A DNA stretch of 24,816 bases from DATAEE01 sp036257535 (lineage in GTDB: Bacteria > Acidobacteriota > Vicinamibacteria > Vicinamibacterales > 2-12-FULL-66-21). Position 1 is the stretch's first letter. Each line of letters starts with the position of its first letter. The DNA is taken from positions 1-24,816 of the forward strand of contig DATAFJ010000049.1 in assembly GCA_036257535.1 (NCBI GenBank), written 5' to 3'. Of the stretch, positions 1 through 7,865 are shown in pieces. A program made the translations under genes and the position numbers. The notes beneath the pieces were generated by a model. The model was not told the DNA's origin. It made no database searches and worked only from the letters and a program-made list of their open reading frames with translations.

Positions 1-38
1 TTACCCTAGCACGTCCAAAAAACTAGGTCAACATATTG

Positions 39-1175
39 ATGGATAAGGAGTTGTGCTACTCTCAGCCATTGCGGATTGTGATCGACTATCGGCCCGCCCT
101 TCGGGAGCGGACGGGCGTTGGAGAATACTTTCACGAGATCGCGCGTGCGCTGGCTCAGGGCCCCGACGAGATTGTGCTCTTTTCGAGCTCGTGGAAAGAC
201 CGCATTGATGTGCGGGACATCCCGAGGGCACGTGCCGTCGATCGCCGCGTGCCAGTACGGCTGCTGAACCTGGCGTGGCATCGCCTCGAGTGGCCGCCGG
301 TCGAGCTGCTCGGCGTCGGCCTCGTGGATATCGCTCACTCGCCGCACCCGCTGCTACTCCCCGCCCGCGACGCCGTTCAGGTCGTCACGATCCACGACCT
401 CGACTTCCTTCGTCATCCCGAACGCACGCACCGCGAAGTGCGCCGCGACTACCCTGCGCTGGCCCGCTCTCACGCCGCGCGAGCCGATCTCGTGGTCGTA
501 CCCTCGCCTTTCGTCGGGCGCGACGTCGCTTCGACCTTCGGTATCGATACGGCGCGGATCCTCGTCTGTCCTGCTGGCGCGCCGCAATGGCAGCGGCACA
601 CGCGGCGGCCGGCCGGCGGCTACCTGCTGTTCGTTGGAGCGATCGAGCCTCGCAAGAACGTCAGCGGCCTTCTTGACGCTTACGAACGCCTGCTCGAACG
701 GCGCCGGGATGTCCCGGATCTCTGGATCGCTGGAAGGGCTACAGCGAGTGCAGATGGCGTGGTCGAGCGAACGCAGCGTCCGCCGCTTGCGGGTCGGGTA
801 AAGCTGACCGGCTACATCGATCCGACCCTTCGCCGGCAGCTCTACGAGGGGGCGAGCCTGCTGCTCTTGCCGTCGTTCGACGAGGGATTCGGGCTGCCGG
901 CGCTCGAGGCGATGACACTGGGGATTCCGGTGGTCGCGAGCGATCGCGGCGCCCTGCCCGAGCTCGTTGGAAACGCCGGGATCCTGATCGATCCGAACGA
1001 TCCGGGTTCCATTGCGGCGGCGATCGAACGGATCCTGGACGATACTGCCCTCGCAGCAGAAATGGAGACACGCGGTTTCGAGCGAGCCGCGCACTACAGC
1101 TGGGAACACTCGGCGCGCGTGCTGCGAGACGCGTACGCGACCGCCCTCGCCCGCCGGGAACAATCCGCCGCCTGA
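39..1175 (+). CDS. GT4-family glycosyltransferase, exopolysaccharide locus (first in window)
   Basis: Predicted cytoplasmic retaining glycosyltransferase of the GT-B fold that moves a sugar from a nucleotide donor to a lipid-linked acceptor. The N-terminus has the usual opening strand followed by an ERTGVGEY segment. The C-terminal donor domain contains LLFVGAIEPRKN and the GT4 E-x7-E signature in EGFGLPALEAM, followed by GIPVVASDRGALPE. Length (about 378 aa) is typical of the family. The start is uncertain: TTG at 36, ATG at 39 and TTG at 69 are all in frame, and the last would give the canonical short N-terminus (L/M-RIVIDYRP). An AAGGAG lies at 44-49 but is badly spaced for any of them. 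The stop overlaps the next ATG by one base (TGATG). Sugar specificity cannot be read from sequence. Confidence 0.9.
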   Translation: MDKELCYSQPLRIVIDYRPALRERTGVGEYFHEIARALAQGPDEIVLFSSSWKDRIDVRDIPRARAVDRRVPVRLLNLAWHRLEWPPVELLGVGLVDIAHSPHPLLLPARDAVQVVTIHDLDFLRHPERTHREVRRDYPALARSHAARADLVVVPSPFVGRDVASTFGIDTARILVCPAGAPQWQRHTRRPAGGYLLFVGAIEPRKNVSGLLDAYERLLERRRDVPDLWIAGRATASADGVVERTQRPPLAGRVKLTGYIDPTLRRQLYEGASLLLLPSFDEGFGLPALEAMTLGIPVVASDRGALPELVGNAGILIDPNDPGSIAAAIERILDDTALAAEMETRGFERAAHYSWEHSARVLRDAYATALARREQSAA

Positions 1176-2284
1176 TGGCCGTCATTGCCGTTGACGCCCG
1201 TGAGCTGGCCGGGCATCGCACCGGCGTCGGACGCTATCTCCTCGAGCTCCTGCGGCGATGGTCTGGCGACGGGGGAAAGCAGCCCGAGTCGGACCTCGCG
1301 CTCGCCGCGGCCCGGCATCGCTTCGTGCTGTACTCGCACGCGCCGCTCCCGGCAGATGTCCCCTTCCTGCGGCACGAAGTCGTTCTGGCCGGCGACGGCG
1401 GCACGAGGTGGGAGCAGACGGTGTTCGCTCGCGCGCTGCGGCAAGAACGGCCCGACGTGCTTTTCGCTCCCGGAGGCACCGCGCCACTCCTGGTGACGAC
1501 CAAACTGGTCGTCGCCATTCATGACCTGTCATACATGGCGCATCCCGAGTGGTTTCGATGGCGTGAAGGGGTGCGCCGCCGGCTGAGCACCAGGCTCGCG
1601 GTGCGCAAGGCAAGCGCCGTGTTGACCGGTTCCGCGTTCTCGGCGAGCGAAATCGTGGAACGCCTTGGAGTGCCACGCGACCGGGTTCACGTCACGCACT
1701 ACGGCGGTCCGGACCCGGAAAACCCCGAGAGCGACAGCAAGGAACGACTCGTCCTGTTCGTTGGATCCATCTTCAACCGAAGGAGAGTGCCTGACCTCAT
1801 TCGAGCGTTCTCGCACGTGGTGCAGCGGCTCCCCGACGCCCGTCTGGTGATCGTCGGCGAAAACCGGACGTATCCGGCAGAAGACCCCGAGGCGCTCGCG
1901 CAGTCCCTTGGTACCGGTGATCGGGTAGAGATACGGGGATACGCTTCCGACACGGAGATTGCCTCGCTCTACGCGCGCGCCGCGGTCTTCGCCTTCATTT
2001 CCGAGTACGAGGGCTTCGGCTTCACGCCTCTCGAAGCCATGGCTCGCGGCGCCGCCGTTGTGGTCGCGGACACGCCACTCTCGCGGGAGATCTACGGCCG
2101 TGCCGCCGTAAGGGTCGCTCTCGGCGATGTACCGGCTCTCGCCGAAGCCATCTCGACGTTGCTCGAGCAGCCGGAGCACCGCCGCGCAGTTGCGGCTCTG
2201 GGCCGAGACGTGGTGGCGATGTACTCATGGGATCGCACCGCAGCCGACACGCTGCTGGTCCTCGAACGGGCGGCGCGCGCGTGA
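1175..2284 (+). CDS. GT4-family glycosyltransferase
   Basis: Second GT-B glycosyltransferase of the operon, 369 aa. It resembles its upstream neighbour (the N-terminus has VDARELAGHRTGVGRY), which suggests an ancient tandem duplication. The C-terminal domain carries LVLFVGSIFNRR at the interdomain junction and the donor-site signature EYEGFGFTPLEAMARG with the paired glutamates. No signal peptide or membrane segment is seen, so it should act on the inner face of the membrane. The ATG at 1175 shares its A with the preceding TGA, and the stop overlaps a GTG start by four bases, indicating translational coupling on both sides. Donor and acceptor are unknown. Confidence 0.9.
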   Translation: MAVIAVDARELAGHRTGVGRYLLELLRRWSGDGGKQPESDLALAAARHRFVLYSHAPLPADVPFLRHEVVLAGDGGTRWEQTVFARALRQERPDVLFAPGGTAPLLVTTKLVVAIHDLSYMAHPEWFRWREGVRRRLSTRLAVRKASAVLTGSAFSASEIVERLGVPRDRVHVTHYGGPDPENPESDSKERLVLFVGSIFNRRRVPDLIRAFSHVVQRLPDARLVIVGENRTYPAEDPEALAQSLGTGDRVEIRGYASDTEIASLYARAAVFAFISEYEGFGFTPLEAMARGAAVVVADTPLSREIYGRAAVRVALGDVPALAEAISTLLEQPEHRRAVAALGRDVVAMYSWDRTAADTLLVLERAARA

Positions 2285-3126
2285 CGGCGCGTCCACGGGT
2301 CGCGGTCGTCATCGTGAGCTTCAACGTTCGTGAGGACCTCACCCGCTGCCTGGAATCACTCCATGTCCACCCGCCGGCCGCCACTCACGAGATCGTCGTC
2401 GTCGACAACGCGTCCAGGGACGGATCTGCCGCAGCGGTTCGCGACCGTTGGCCGGACGTCCTCGTCCTGGAGTTCCAGCGCAACCTCGGGTTTGCAGCCG
2501 CCACCAACGAGGGCATTCGCGCGACACGCCAGGGCGGCGCCCCGCTCATACTGCTGCTGAACCCCGACACCGTCGTCCCCGCCGGAGCACTCGATCGCCT
2601 CATCGACCGGCTGCTTGCCCATCCCGGTGTGGCAGCGGCCGGGCCGCGGCTGGTCGACGCGTCCGGCACGGTCGAGTTGTCGTGGGGTCCGATGGTTGCT
2701 CCGTTCGCCGAACTTCATCAGAAGATGATGACGCGACTGCAGCAGTCTGGCTGGCGCACCGCGACATCCGTGGCCGAGCGCCGCACCAGCAGGGAACGCT
2801 TTGTCGACTGGGTCAGCGGCGCGTGCCTGCTCGTCTGGCGCGCCGATGCCGAGGCGGTCGGCCTTCTCGACGAGCGATATTTCCTGTATCTGGAGGATGT
2901 CGACTTCTGCGCCGCGCTGCGCGCACGTGGACGCCGGATCCTGTTCACACCGGCTTCCGAGATCGTTCATCTGAGAGGCCGCGCGAGAGCATCGGCGCCG
3001 GCGGCGACCGAGGAGGCGTACCGGCGCGCGCAGATTGCCTTTTACGAGAAACATCACCCCGGATGGGCCGGGTTACTCCGTCGATACCTCCGGATTCGGG
3101 GTAAGCTCGAACCCGATCGAACCTAG
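2281..3126 (+). CDS. GT2-family glycosyltransferase (WbbL/rhamnosyltransferase-like)
   Basis: Inverting GT-A glycosyltransferase, about 281 aa. Visible signatures are VAVVIVSFNVRE at the N-terminus, EIVVVDNASRDGS, NLGFAAATNEGI, the metal-binding-type LLNPDT, then GACLLVWRADA and YFLYLEDVDFC, the pattern of the rhamnosyltransferase-like (WbbL) branch. I chose the GTG at 2281 because it makes a GTGA 4-bp overlap with the preceding stop and begins just before the first beta strand. An in-frame ATG at 2227 would add 18 residues and a long overlap. Rhamnose as donor is only suggested by family resemblance. Confidence 0.88.
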   Translation: MTARPRVAVVIVSFNVREDLTRCLESLHVHPPAATHEIVVVDNASRDGSAAAVRDRWPDVLVLEFQRNLGFAAATNEGIRATRQGGAPLILLLNPDTVVPAGALDRLIDRLLAHPGVAAAGPRLVDASGTVELSWGPMVAPFAELHQKMMTRLQQSGWRTATSVAERRTSRERFVDWVSGACLLVWRADAEAVGLLDERYFLYLEDVDFCAALRARGRRILFTPASEIVHLRGRARASAPAATEEAYRRAQIAFYEKHHPGWAGLLRRYLRIRGKLEPDRT

Positions 3127-3132
3127 TCCACC

Positions 3133-4245
3133 TTGCGCATCGCCATCGACGCCCGCAAACTTCACGACTACGGCATAGGAACCTATGTCAGGAACCTGCT
3201 GCGCGAGCTCGCGCGGCAGGATTCATCGACCGAATACGTGCTGCTCTGCCGTCCGGACGACACCGAGGCGGTCAATCGCCTGGGGCCGAACTTCCGGGCT
3301 ATCACTGAGCGGATGCGGCCGTATTCGATGCTCGAACAGGTGACGGTCCCCCTCGACCTGCGCCGTGAAGGCGTCGATCTCTTCCACGCTCCGCACTACG
3401 TGCTGCCGCCCCTTGTCGGGTGCAGATCTGTCGTGACGATCCACGACTGTATTCACCTGATGTTCCCGCAGTACCTGCCGAACCGGCTCGCGTGGGCGTA
3501 CGCGAGGGCATCGATGTGGGTCGCCACGCACCATTCCGATCGGGTACTTACCGTCTCGGAAACGTCCAAGCGGGACATCCTGCGCTTCTACCAGATCCCA
3601 CCCGAGAAGATCGAAGTCATTCACAACGGCATCGACGAACGTTTCTGGACGGCGCCGAGCGAAGAAGACGTGATCCGTGTCCGCGAACGCTACCAGCTCA
3701 CCGATCCGTTCCTGCTCTACGCGGGAAACATCAAACCGCACAAGAACCTCGAGAGGGTCATCGACGCGTTCTATCGCCTGCGGAGCTCGGGCTGCCCGGA
3801 CCTGCGGCTGCTCATCATCGGCCACGAGATCTCGCGCTATGCGACGCTCCGGCGTGCCGTGCATCGCCACCAGCTGCACAAGTACGTTCGCTTTCTCGGG
3901 TTCGTGCCCGACGAAACTCTGGCCGTCCTGTACCGGCTTGCCAGCGTCTTCGTCTTCCCGTCGCTGTACGAAGGTTTCGGCCTGCCGCCCCTCGAGGCGA
4001 TGGCGAGCGGCACGCCGGTTGTCGCCTCGAACGTCTCGTCTCTGCCCGAGGTCGCAGGCGATGCGGCGCTGCTCGTCGATCCCGAGGATCCCGAGGCGAT
4101 CGCCGGCGCGGTTTATCTGCTTCTCACCGACCGCACGCTGCGAGAAGAGCTGCGGCAGCGCGGCCTGGTACGTGCGCGCACGTTCACATGGGGCGAATCG
4201 GTTGCGCGGACCCGCGCGATTTACCACGAGGTGCTGGCCGGATGA
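3133..4245 (+). CDS. GT4-family glycosyltransferase
   Basis: 370-aa GT-B glycosyltransferase, third member of the group with an RIAIDARKL-type N-terminus in this operon. It has the acceptor-domain motif VVTIHDCIHLMFP, IEVIHNGID at the domain boundary, LLYAGNIKPHKNLER, and the signature LYEGFGLPPLEAMASGTPVVAS with E-x7-E. The start is TTG at 3133, six bases after the upstream stop. No in-frame ATG lies near the conserved N-terminus. Its stop overlaps the next ATG by four bases (ATGA). It probably extends the repeat unit of the polysaccharide, with unknown linkage. Confidence 0.9.
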   Translation: MRIAIDARKLHDYGIGTYVRNLLRELARQDSSTEYVLLCRPDDTEAVNRLGPNFRAITERMRPYSMLEQVTVPLDLRREGVDLFHAPHYVLPPLVGCRSVVTIHDCIHLMFPQYLPNRLAWAYARASMWVATHHSDRVLTVSETSKRDILRFYQIPPEKIEVIHNGIDERFWTAPSEEDVIRVRERYQLTDPFLLYAGNIKPHKNLERVIDAFYRLRSSGCPDLRLLIIGHEISRYATLRRAVHRHQLHKYVRFLGFVPDETLAVLYRLASVFVFPSLYEGFGLPPLEAMASGTPVVASNVSSLPEVAGDAALLVDPEDPEAIAGAVYLLLTDRTLREELRQRGLVRARTFTWGESVARTRAIYHEVLAG

Positions 4246-5354
4246 GCGCGCGGGTCGCGATCGTGCACGATTGGTTGACGGGGATGCGCGGCGGCGAGCG
4301 AGTGCTCGAAGCGCTCTGTCAGATGTATCCGCAGGCAGAGCTCTTCACGCTTGTTCACGTTCGCGGCGCGGTGTCGCCAGCGATCGAGTCGCGCAAGATC
4401 CACACGTCAATCATCCAGCGCCTCCCGGGCGCCGCGCGGCATTACCGCCAGTACCTGCCGCTCTTCCCCTTTGCCATCGAGCAGCTCGACCTCGATCGCT
4501 TCGATCTCGTGATCAGCAGCAGCCACTGCGCGGCGAAAGCGGCCGTGACGCCGGGACGAGCGATTCACGTGTGCTATTGCCATTCGCCGATGCGTTATGC
4601 GTGGGATCAGTTCGACGCCTATTTCGGCGAGGCGCGCCTCGGTCGTGTCCGGTCAGCCGTCATGCGGCGCGTGATGCGGCGGCTGGCGCGCTGGGATGCC
4701 GCGACTGAAGGGCGCGTCAATCGGTTCGTCGCCAACTCCCGGTATGTTGCCGGCAGGATCCGCCGATACTATAATCGCGAGGCTACGGTGGTGCATCCGC
4801 CCGTCAATACGGCCTTTTTTCACCCCGACGGCACTTCTCGCGGCGAGTATCTCCTGGTTGTGTCGGCGCTCGTTCCGTACAAGCGGCTCGATGTCGCGAT
4901 CGCGGCGGCGAAAGAGGTCGGGCTGCCGCTCAAGATCGCCGGCGTCGGCGGCGAACGGCGGCGCCTCGAGCGACAGGCTGGTCCATCGGTGCAGTTTCTT
5001 GGACGTGTCTCGAACGAGCAAATCCGTGAGCTTTATCGCGGCGCACGGGCCGTGCTGATGCCAGGCGAAGAGGACTTCGGCATCGTCCCGGTCGAAGCGC
5101 AGGCGTGCGGCCGGCCGGTCGTCGCCCTTGGCCGCGGCGGCGCACTCGAAACGGTCGAAGATGGCGTGACCGGCGTCCTCGTAAAGGACGACAGCGTCGA
5201 GGCGTTTGCGGCAGGCGTCCGGACCGCGGTCGAACGCGACTTCGACGCCGACACGCTCCGCTCGCGGGCAGAACGCTTCTCCGAAGAGCACTTCCTGTCG
5301 GGAATGAGGCGGGTCATGGATGACGCGCTCGGCGCCGGAAACCCGCGATGGTAA
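4242..5354 (+). CDS. GT4-family glycosyltransferase (WbaZ-like)
   Basis: 370-aa GT4 protein of a different sub-branch from the other three: VAIVHDWLTGMRGGERVLE at the N-terminus, CYCHSPMRYAWDQF in the acceptor domain, VANSRYVAGRIRR and VHPPVNT at the domain junction, and EEDFGIVPVEAQACGRPVVA as donor signature. This matches the WbaZ-like group, whose members often transfer mannose; that donor assignment is only a guess here. The frame stays open upstream to 3420, but the ATG at 4242 starts directly at the conserved N-terminus and makes an ATGA overlap with the preceding stop, so the longer form is rejected. It overlaps the next gene by seven bases. Confidence 0.9.
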   Translation: MSARVAIVHDWLTGMRGGERVLEALCQMYPQAELFTLVHVRGAVSPAIESRKIHTSIIQRLPGAARHYRQYLPLFPFAIEQLDLDRFDLVISSSHCAAKAAVTPGRAIHVCYCHSPMRYAWDQFDAYFGEARLGRVRSAVMRRVMRRLARWDAATEGRVNRFVANSRYVAGRIRRYYNREATVVHPPVNTAFFHPDGTSRGEYLLVVSALVPYKRLDVAIAAAKEVGLPLKIAGVGGERRRLERQAGPSVQFLGRVSNEQIRELYRGARAVLMPGEEDFGIVPVEAQACGRPVVALGRGGALETVEDGVTGVLVKDDSVEAFAAGVRTAVERDFDADTLRSRAERFSEEHFLSGMRRVMDDALGAGNPRW

Positions 5355-6781
5355 GACGCCAGAGCCGGCTCCTGACGACGTACTACGTCCTCGCGGACAT
5401 CGTCCTCGGGATGGCCGCGTTTGCGCTTGCCTACTTCGTGAGGTTCGAGACCGGTCTCATCCCGGTCACCAAAGGCTATCCCCCGTTTTCTCAGTACGCG
5501 ACGCTCGCGCCGTTCGTCGGGCTGCTGGTTCCGCTTGCCTTCCAGACACAGGGGCTCTACCGTCTGCGCCGCGGCCGCTCGCGTGTCGATGATTTCTTTG
5601 CCGTGTTCGTCGGCACCATCGTCGCGATCGTGCTGGGGTTGATCGGCACCCTCTACGTACAGACGTATCTGGCGTCGGACGCTGCGAAGGATCGCGGCGC
5701 GTACGAAGTCTCGCAGTACGTCTGGGCGCTGTTCCTCGTTTTGAACGTCGCGCTGGCCTACGGCGCGCGGTCGCTCGTGCGCGGCGCGCTCGAGCGGAGG
5801 TGGCGCGCCGGCGTTGGCGTCAAGCGCGTGCTCATTGCCGGCGCGGGCGATCTGGGGCGGCTCGTTGCCGACAAGATCCTCGAGCATGCCGAGCTCGGGT
5901 TCCGTATCGCGGGATTCGTCGACGACTCGGCCACGGAAGATCACATCGGCTATCGCGGCCTTCCGCTGCTCGGCACGCTCGACGACACCGGAGAAATCTG
6001 CCAGCGCGAACGGATTGACGAAGTCTACGTCGCCCTGCCGCTCGAAGCGCACGCCCGCATGCTGACCGTCATCGAGCAGGCGAGCCGCGAGCTCAGCGAC
6101 ATCCACGTCGTCCCCGACCTGTTGCAGTTCATGGCCTTGAGAGCGCGGCTCGAAGATCTGGATGGCGTGCCTATCGTCAGCATCCACGACGTCCCGCTCC
6201 AGGGGCTGAACAGCGCACTGAAGCGCGTCATCGATGTCGCGATCTCGGGTGTCGCCCTCCTGCTCCTTGTGGCGCCCGCCGGCCTCATCGCGCTCCTCGT
6301 CCGATTGACGTCCCCGGGCAACGTGTTCTACCGGCAGGAGCGCATGGGCCTCGACGGGAAGGCGTTCACCGTTTACAAGTTCCGCTCGATGTACGCCGAT
6401 GCCGAGATGGACAGCGGCCCGGTCTGGGCCCGCGACGACGATCCACGGTGCACGCCGGTTGGCCGTCTCCTGAGACGCTGGGACCTCGACGAGATACCGC
6501 AGTTCTGGAACGTCCTGAAGGGAGAGATGTCGATTGTCGGCCCGCGGCCGGAGCGGCCGTTCTTCGTGCAGCAGTTCAAACTGCGCATTCCGCAATACAT
6601 GCTTCGTCACAAGGTCAAGGCGGGGATCACCGGCTGGGCGCAGGTGAACGGCTGGCGCGGCAACACGTCGATCGAAAAGCGAATCGAGTACGACCTGTAC
6701 TACATCGAGAACTGGTCGGTTGGCCTCGATCTCAAGATCATGTGGCTGACGCTCGTCCGCGGTTTCTCCCGTGTCGCATGA
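5348..6781 (+). CDS. Undecaprenyl-phosphate sugar-1-phosphate transferase (WbaP/WcaJ-type)
   Basis: Initiating phosphoglycosyltransferase, 477 aa. It transfers a hexose-1-phosphate from a UDP-sugar (glucose or galactose in characterised relatives) to undecaprenyl phosphate, starting the exopolysaccharide repeat. Residues 10-145 contain four hydrophobic segments. Residues 157-275 form a nucleotide-binding-like domain (VLIAGAGDLGR, GFVDDS). The C-terminal bacterial sugar transferase domain begins at about 291 with KRVIDVAIS and a membrane re-entrant helix, then FYRQERMG, YKFRSM, the catalytic Asp-Glu pair D381-E382 (DLDEIPQFWNV), VGPRPERP and GITGWAQVNGWRG. It follows a glycosyltransferase with a 7-bp overlap, and its stop overlaps the uxs ATG by four bases. 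Confidence 0.94.
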   Translation: MVRRQSRLLTTYYVLADIVLGMAAFALAYFVRFETGLIPVTKGYPPFSQYATLAPFVGLLVPLAFQTQGLYRLRRGRSRVDDFFAVFVGTIVAIVLGLIGTLYVQTYLASDAAKDRGAYEVSQYVWALFLVLNVALAYGARSLVRGALERRWRAGVGVKRVLIAGAGDLGRLVADKILEHAELGFRIAGFVDDSATEDHIGYRGLPLLGTLDDTGEICQRERIDEVYVALPLEAHARMLTVIEQASRELSDIHVVPDLLQFMALRARLEDLDGVPIVSIHDVPLQGLNSALKRVIDVAISGVALLLLVAPAGLIALLVRLTSPGNVFYRQERMGLDGKAFTVYKFRSMYADAEMDSGPVWARDDDPRCTPVGRLLRRWDLDEIPQFWNVLKGEMSIVGPRPERPFFVQQFKLRIPQYMLRHKVKAGITGWAQVNGWRGNTSIEKRIEYDLYYIENWSVGLDLKIMWLTLVRGFSRVA

Positions 6782-7722
6782 AGGGGGCGCGGGTTGTCAT
6801 AACCGGGGCGGCGGGCTTCATCGGGTCGCATCTCGCCGAAGCGCTCCTCGACCGCGGGTGCACGGTCGTCGGGATCGACAACCTCTCGACAGGTTCGACC
6901 GCTAATATCGGGCACCTCGCGAACCGCGACTTCACGTTCATCAAGCACGACGTCACGAACTACATTTACATCGAGGGCGCCGTCGACTACGTCCTGCACT
7001 GGGCGAGTCCGGCGAGCCCGATCGACTACCTCGAGCTGCCGATCCCGACATTGAAAGTAGGGGCGCTTGGAACGCACAAGGCGCTCGGGCTCGCCCTGGC
7101 GAAGAAGGCCACGTTCGTCCTGGCCTCCACGTCAGAGGTGTACGGCGATCCGCTGGAGCACCCGCAGAAGGAAACGTACTGGGGCAACGTCAACCCGATC
7201 GGGCCGCGCGGAGTTTACGACGAAGCCAAGCGGTTTGCCGAGGCGATGGCGATCGCCTACCAGCGTTTTCACGGGCTCGAGACGAGAATCGTCCGCATCT
7301 TCAACACATACGGACCTCGCATGCGGACGCATGACGGCCGGGCGGTTCCCACCTTCATCTCCCAGGCGCTGCGCGGTGAAGAGCTGACGATCTTCGGAAG
7401 CGGCACACAGACGCGGAGCTTCTGCTACATCACCGACCTGGTGGACGGAATCCTCAGGCTGATGGCGTCGAACGTGCGCGAGCCGGTCAACATCGGCAAT
7501 CCCCAGGAAACGACCATCGAGGAGATCGCCCTGATCATCAAGCGATTGACGGGGTCGACGAGTGAGATCGGCTACAGACCGCTGCCCGAAGACGATCCGA
7601 AGGTGCGGCGTCCCGACATCACCCGCGCGCGGACACTGCTCGGCTGGGAGCCGAAGGTCGACCTGGAGCAAGGCCTTACGACCACGATCGAGTATTTCCG
7701 AACGGCGCTGGCTGCCCGCTAG
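6778..7722 (+). CDS. uxs: UDP-glucuronate decarboxylase (UDP-xylose synthase)
   Basis: NAD-dependent extended short-chain dehydrogenase, 314 aa, converting UDP-glucuronate to UDP-xylose. The sequence shows the Rossmann motif TGAAGFIGSH at residues 9-18, IDNLSTGS, HWASPASP, the substrate-pocket block TSEVYGDPLEHPQ (E120), YWGNVNPIGPR, and catalytic Y147-x3-K151. The HPQ..YWGNVNPIGPR block separates UXS from dTDP-glucose 4,6-dehydratases. The ATG at 6778 overlaps the preceding stop (ATGA). The frame is open much further upstream, but that stretch is antisense-like noise inside the transferase gene. It is the last gene of the operon and would supply a pentose donor to the adjacent glycosyltransferases. 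Confidence 0.93.
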   Translation: MKGARVVITGAAGFIGSHLAEALLDRGCTVVGIDNLSTGSTANIGHLANRDFTFIKHDVTNYIYIEGAVDYVLHWASPASPIDYLELPIPTLKVGALGTHKALGLALAKKATFVLASTSEVYGDPLEHPQKETYWGNVNPIGPRGVYDEAKRFAEAMAIAYQRFHGLETRIVRIFNTYGPRMRTHDGRAVPTFISQALRGEELTIFGSGTQTRSFCYITDLVDGILRLMASNVREPVNIGNPQETTIEEIALIIKRLTGSTSEIGYRPLPEDDPKVRRPDITRARTLLGWEPKVDLEQGLTTTIEYFRTALAAR

Positions 7723-7754
7723 CAGCCCCGTGGTGAAACGGTTGCCGGGGCTGC
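7722..7754 (+). terminator. Possible hairpin terminator after uxs
   Basis: A perfect 9-bp inverted repeat (GCAGCCCCG at 7722-7730 with CGGGGCTGC at 7746-7754, 15-nt loop) begins at the last base of the uxs stop codon. There is no T-run directly after it, so it may be only an RNA 3'-end stabiliser. The next T-rich element is the inverted-repeat pair at 7776-7844. Confidence 0.4.
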
Positions 7755-7775
7755 AGCAGTCCGTGCCGAGGTGAA

Positions 7776-7844
7776 GAAAAAGGGGACAGTCACCTTTTTC
7801 TTGAAAATTCTGACCTGCCGAAAAAGGTGACTGTCCCCTTTTTC
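7776..7844. repeat. Inverted pair of 25-bp quasi-palindromic arms (BIME/REP-like), copy 1
   Basis: Arms 7776-7800 and 7820-7844 are perfect 25-bp reverse complements separated by 19 bp. Each arm is nearly palindromic on its own: A5 and T5 ends around a GG-x-GAC-x-GTC-x-CC core, broken only by one mismatched pair and the central base. The element sits between the convergent ends of uxs (plus) and the coiled-coil gene (minus), 21 bp past the latter's stop. Either strand could give a stem ending in a U-run, so a bidirectional terminator role is plausible. The same arms recur at 10585-10662. Confidence 0.9.
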
Positions 7845-7865
7845 GCGTGCTGTCGCCACCGACTG

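Noticed and set aside
3420..4241. Upstream extension of the fifth glycosyltransferase frame
   Set aside because: The region lies inside the preceding glycosyltransferase in another frame, is arginine/proline-rich noise, and the conserved N-terminus begins at the ATG at 4242.
5033..6610. Minus-strand 525-codon open frame opposite the WbaP/WcaJ-type transferase
   Set aside because: The plus-strand transferase has every catalytic motif; the antisense frame has no recognisable domain.
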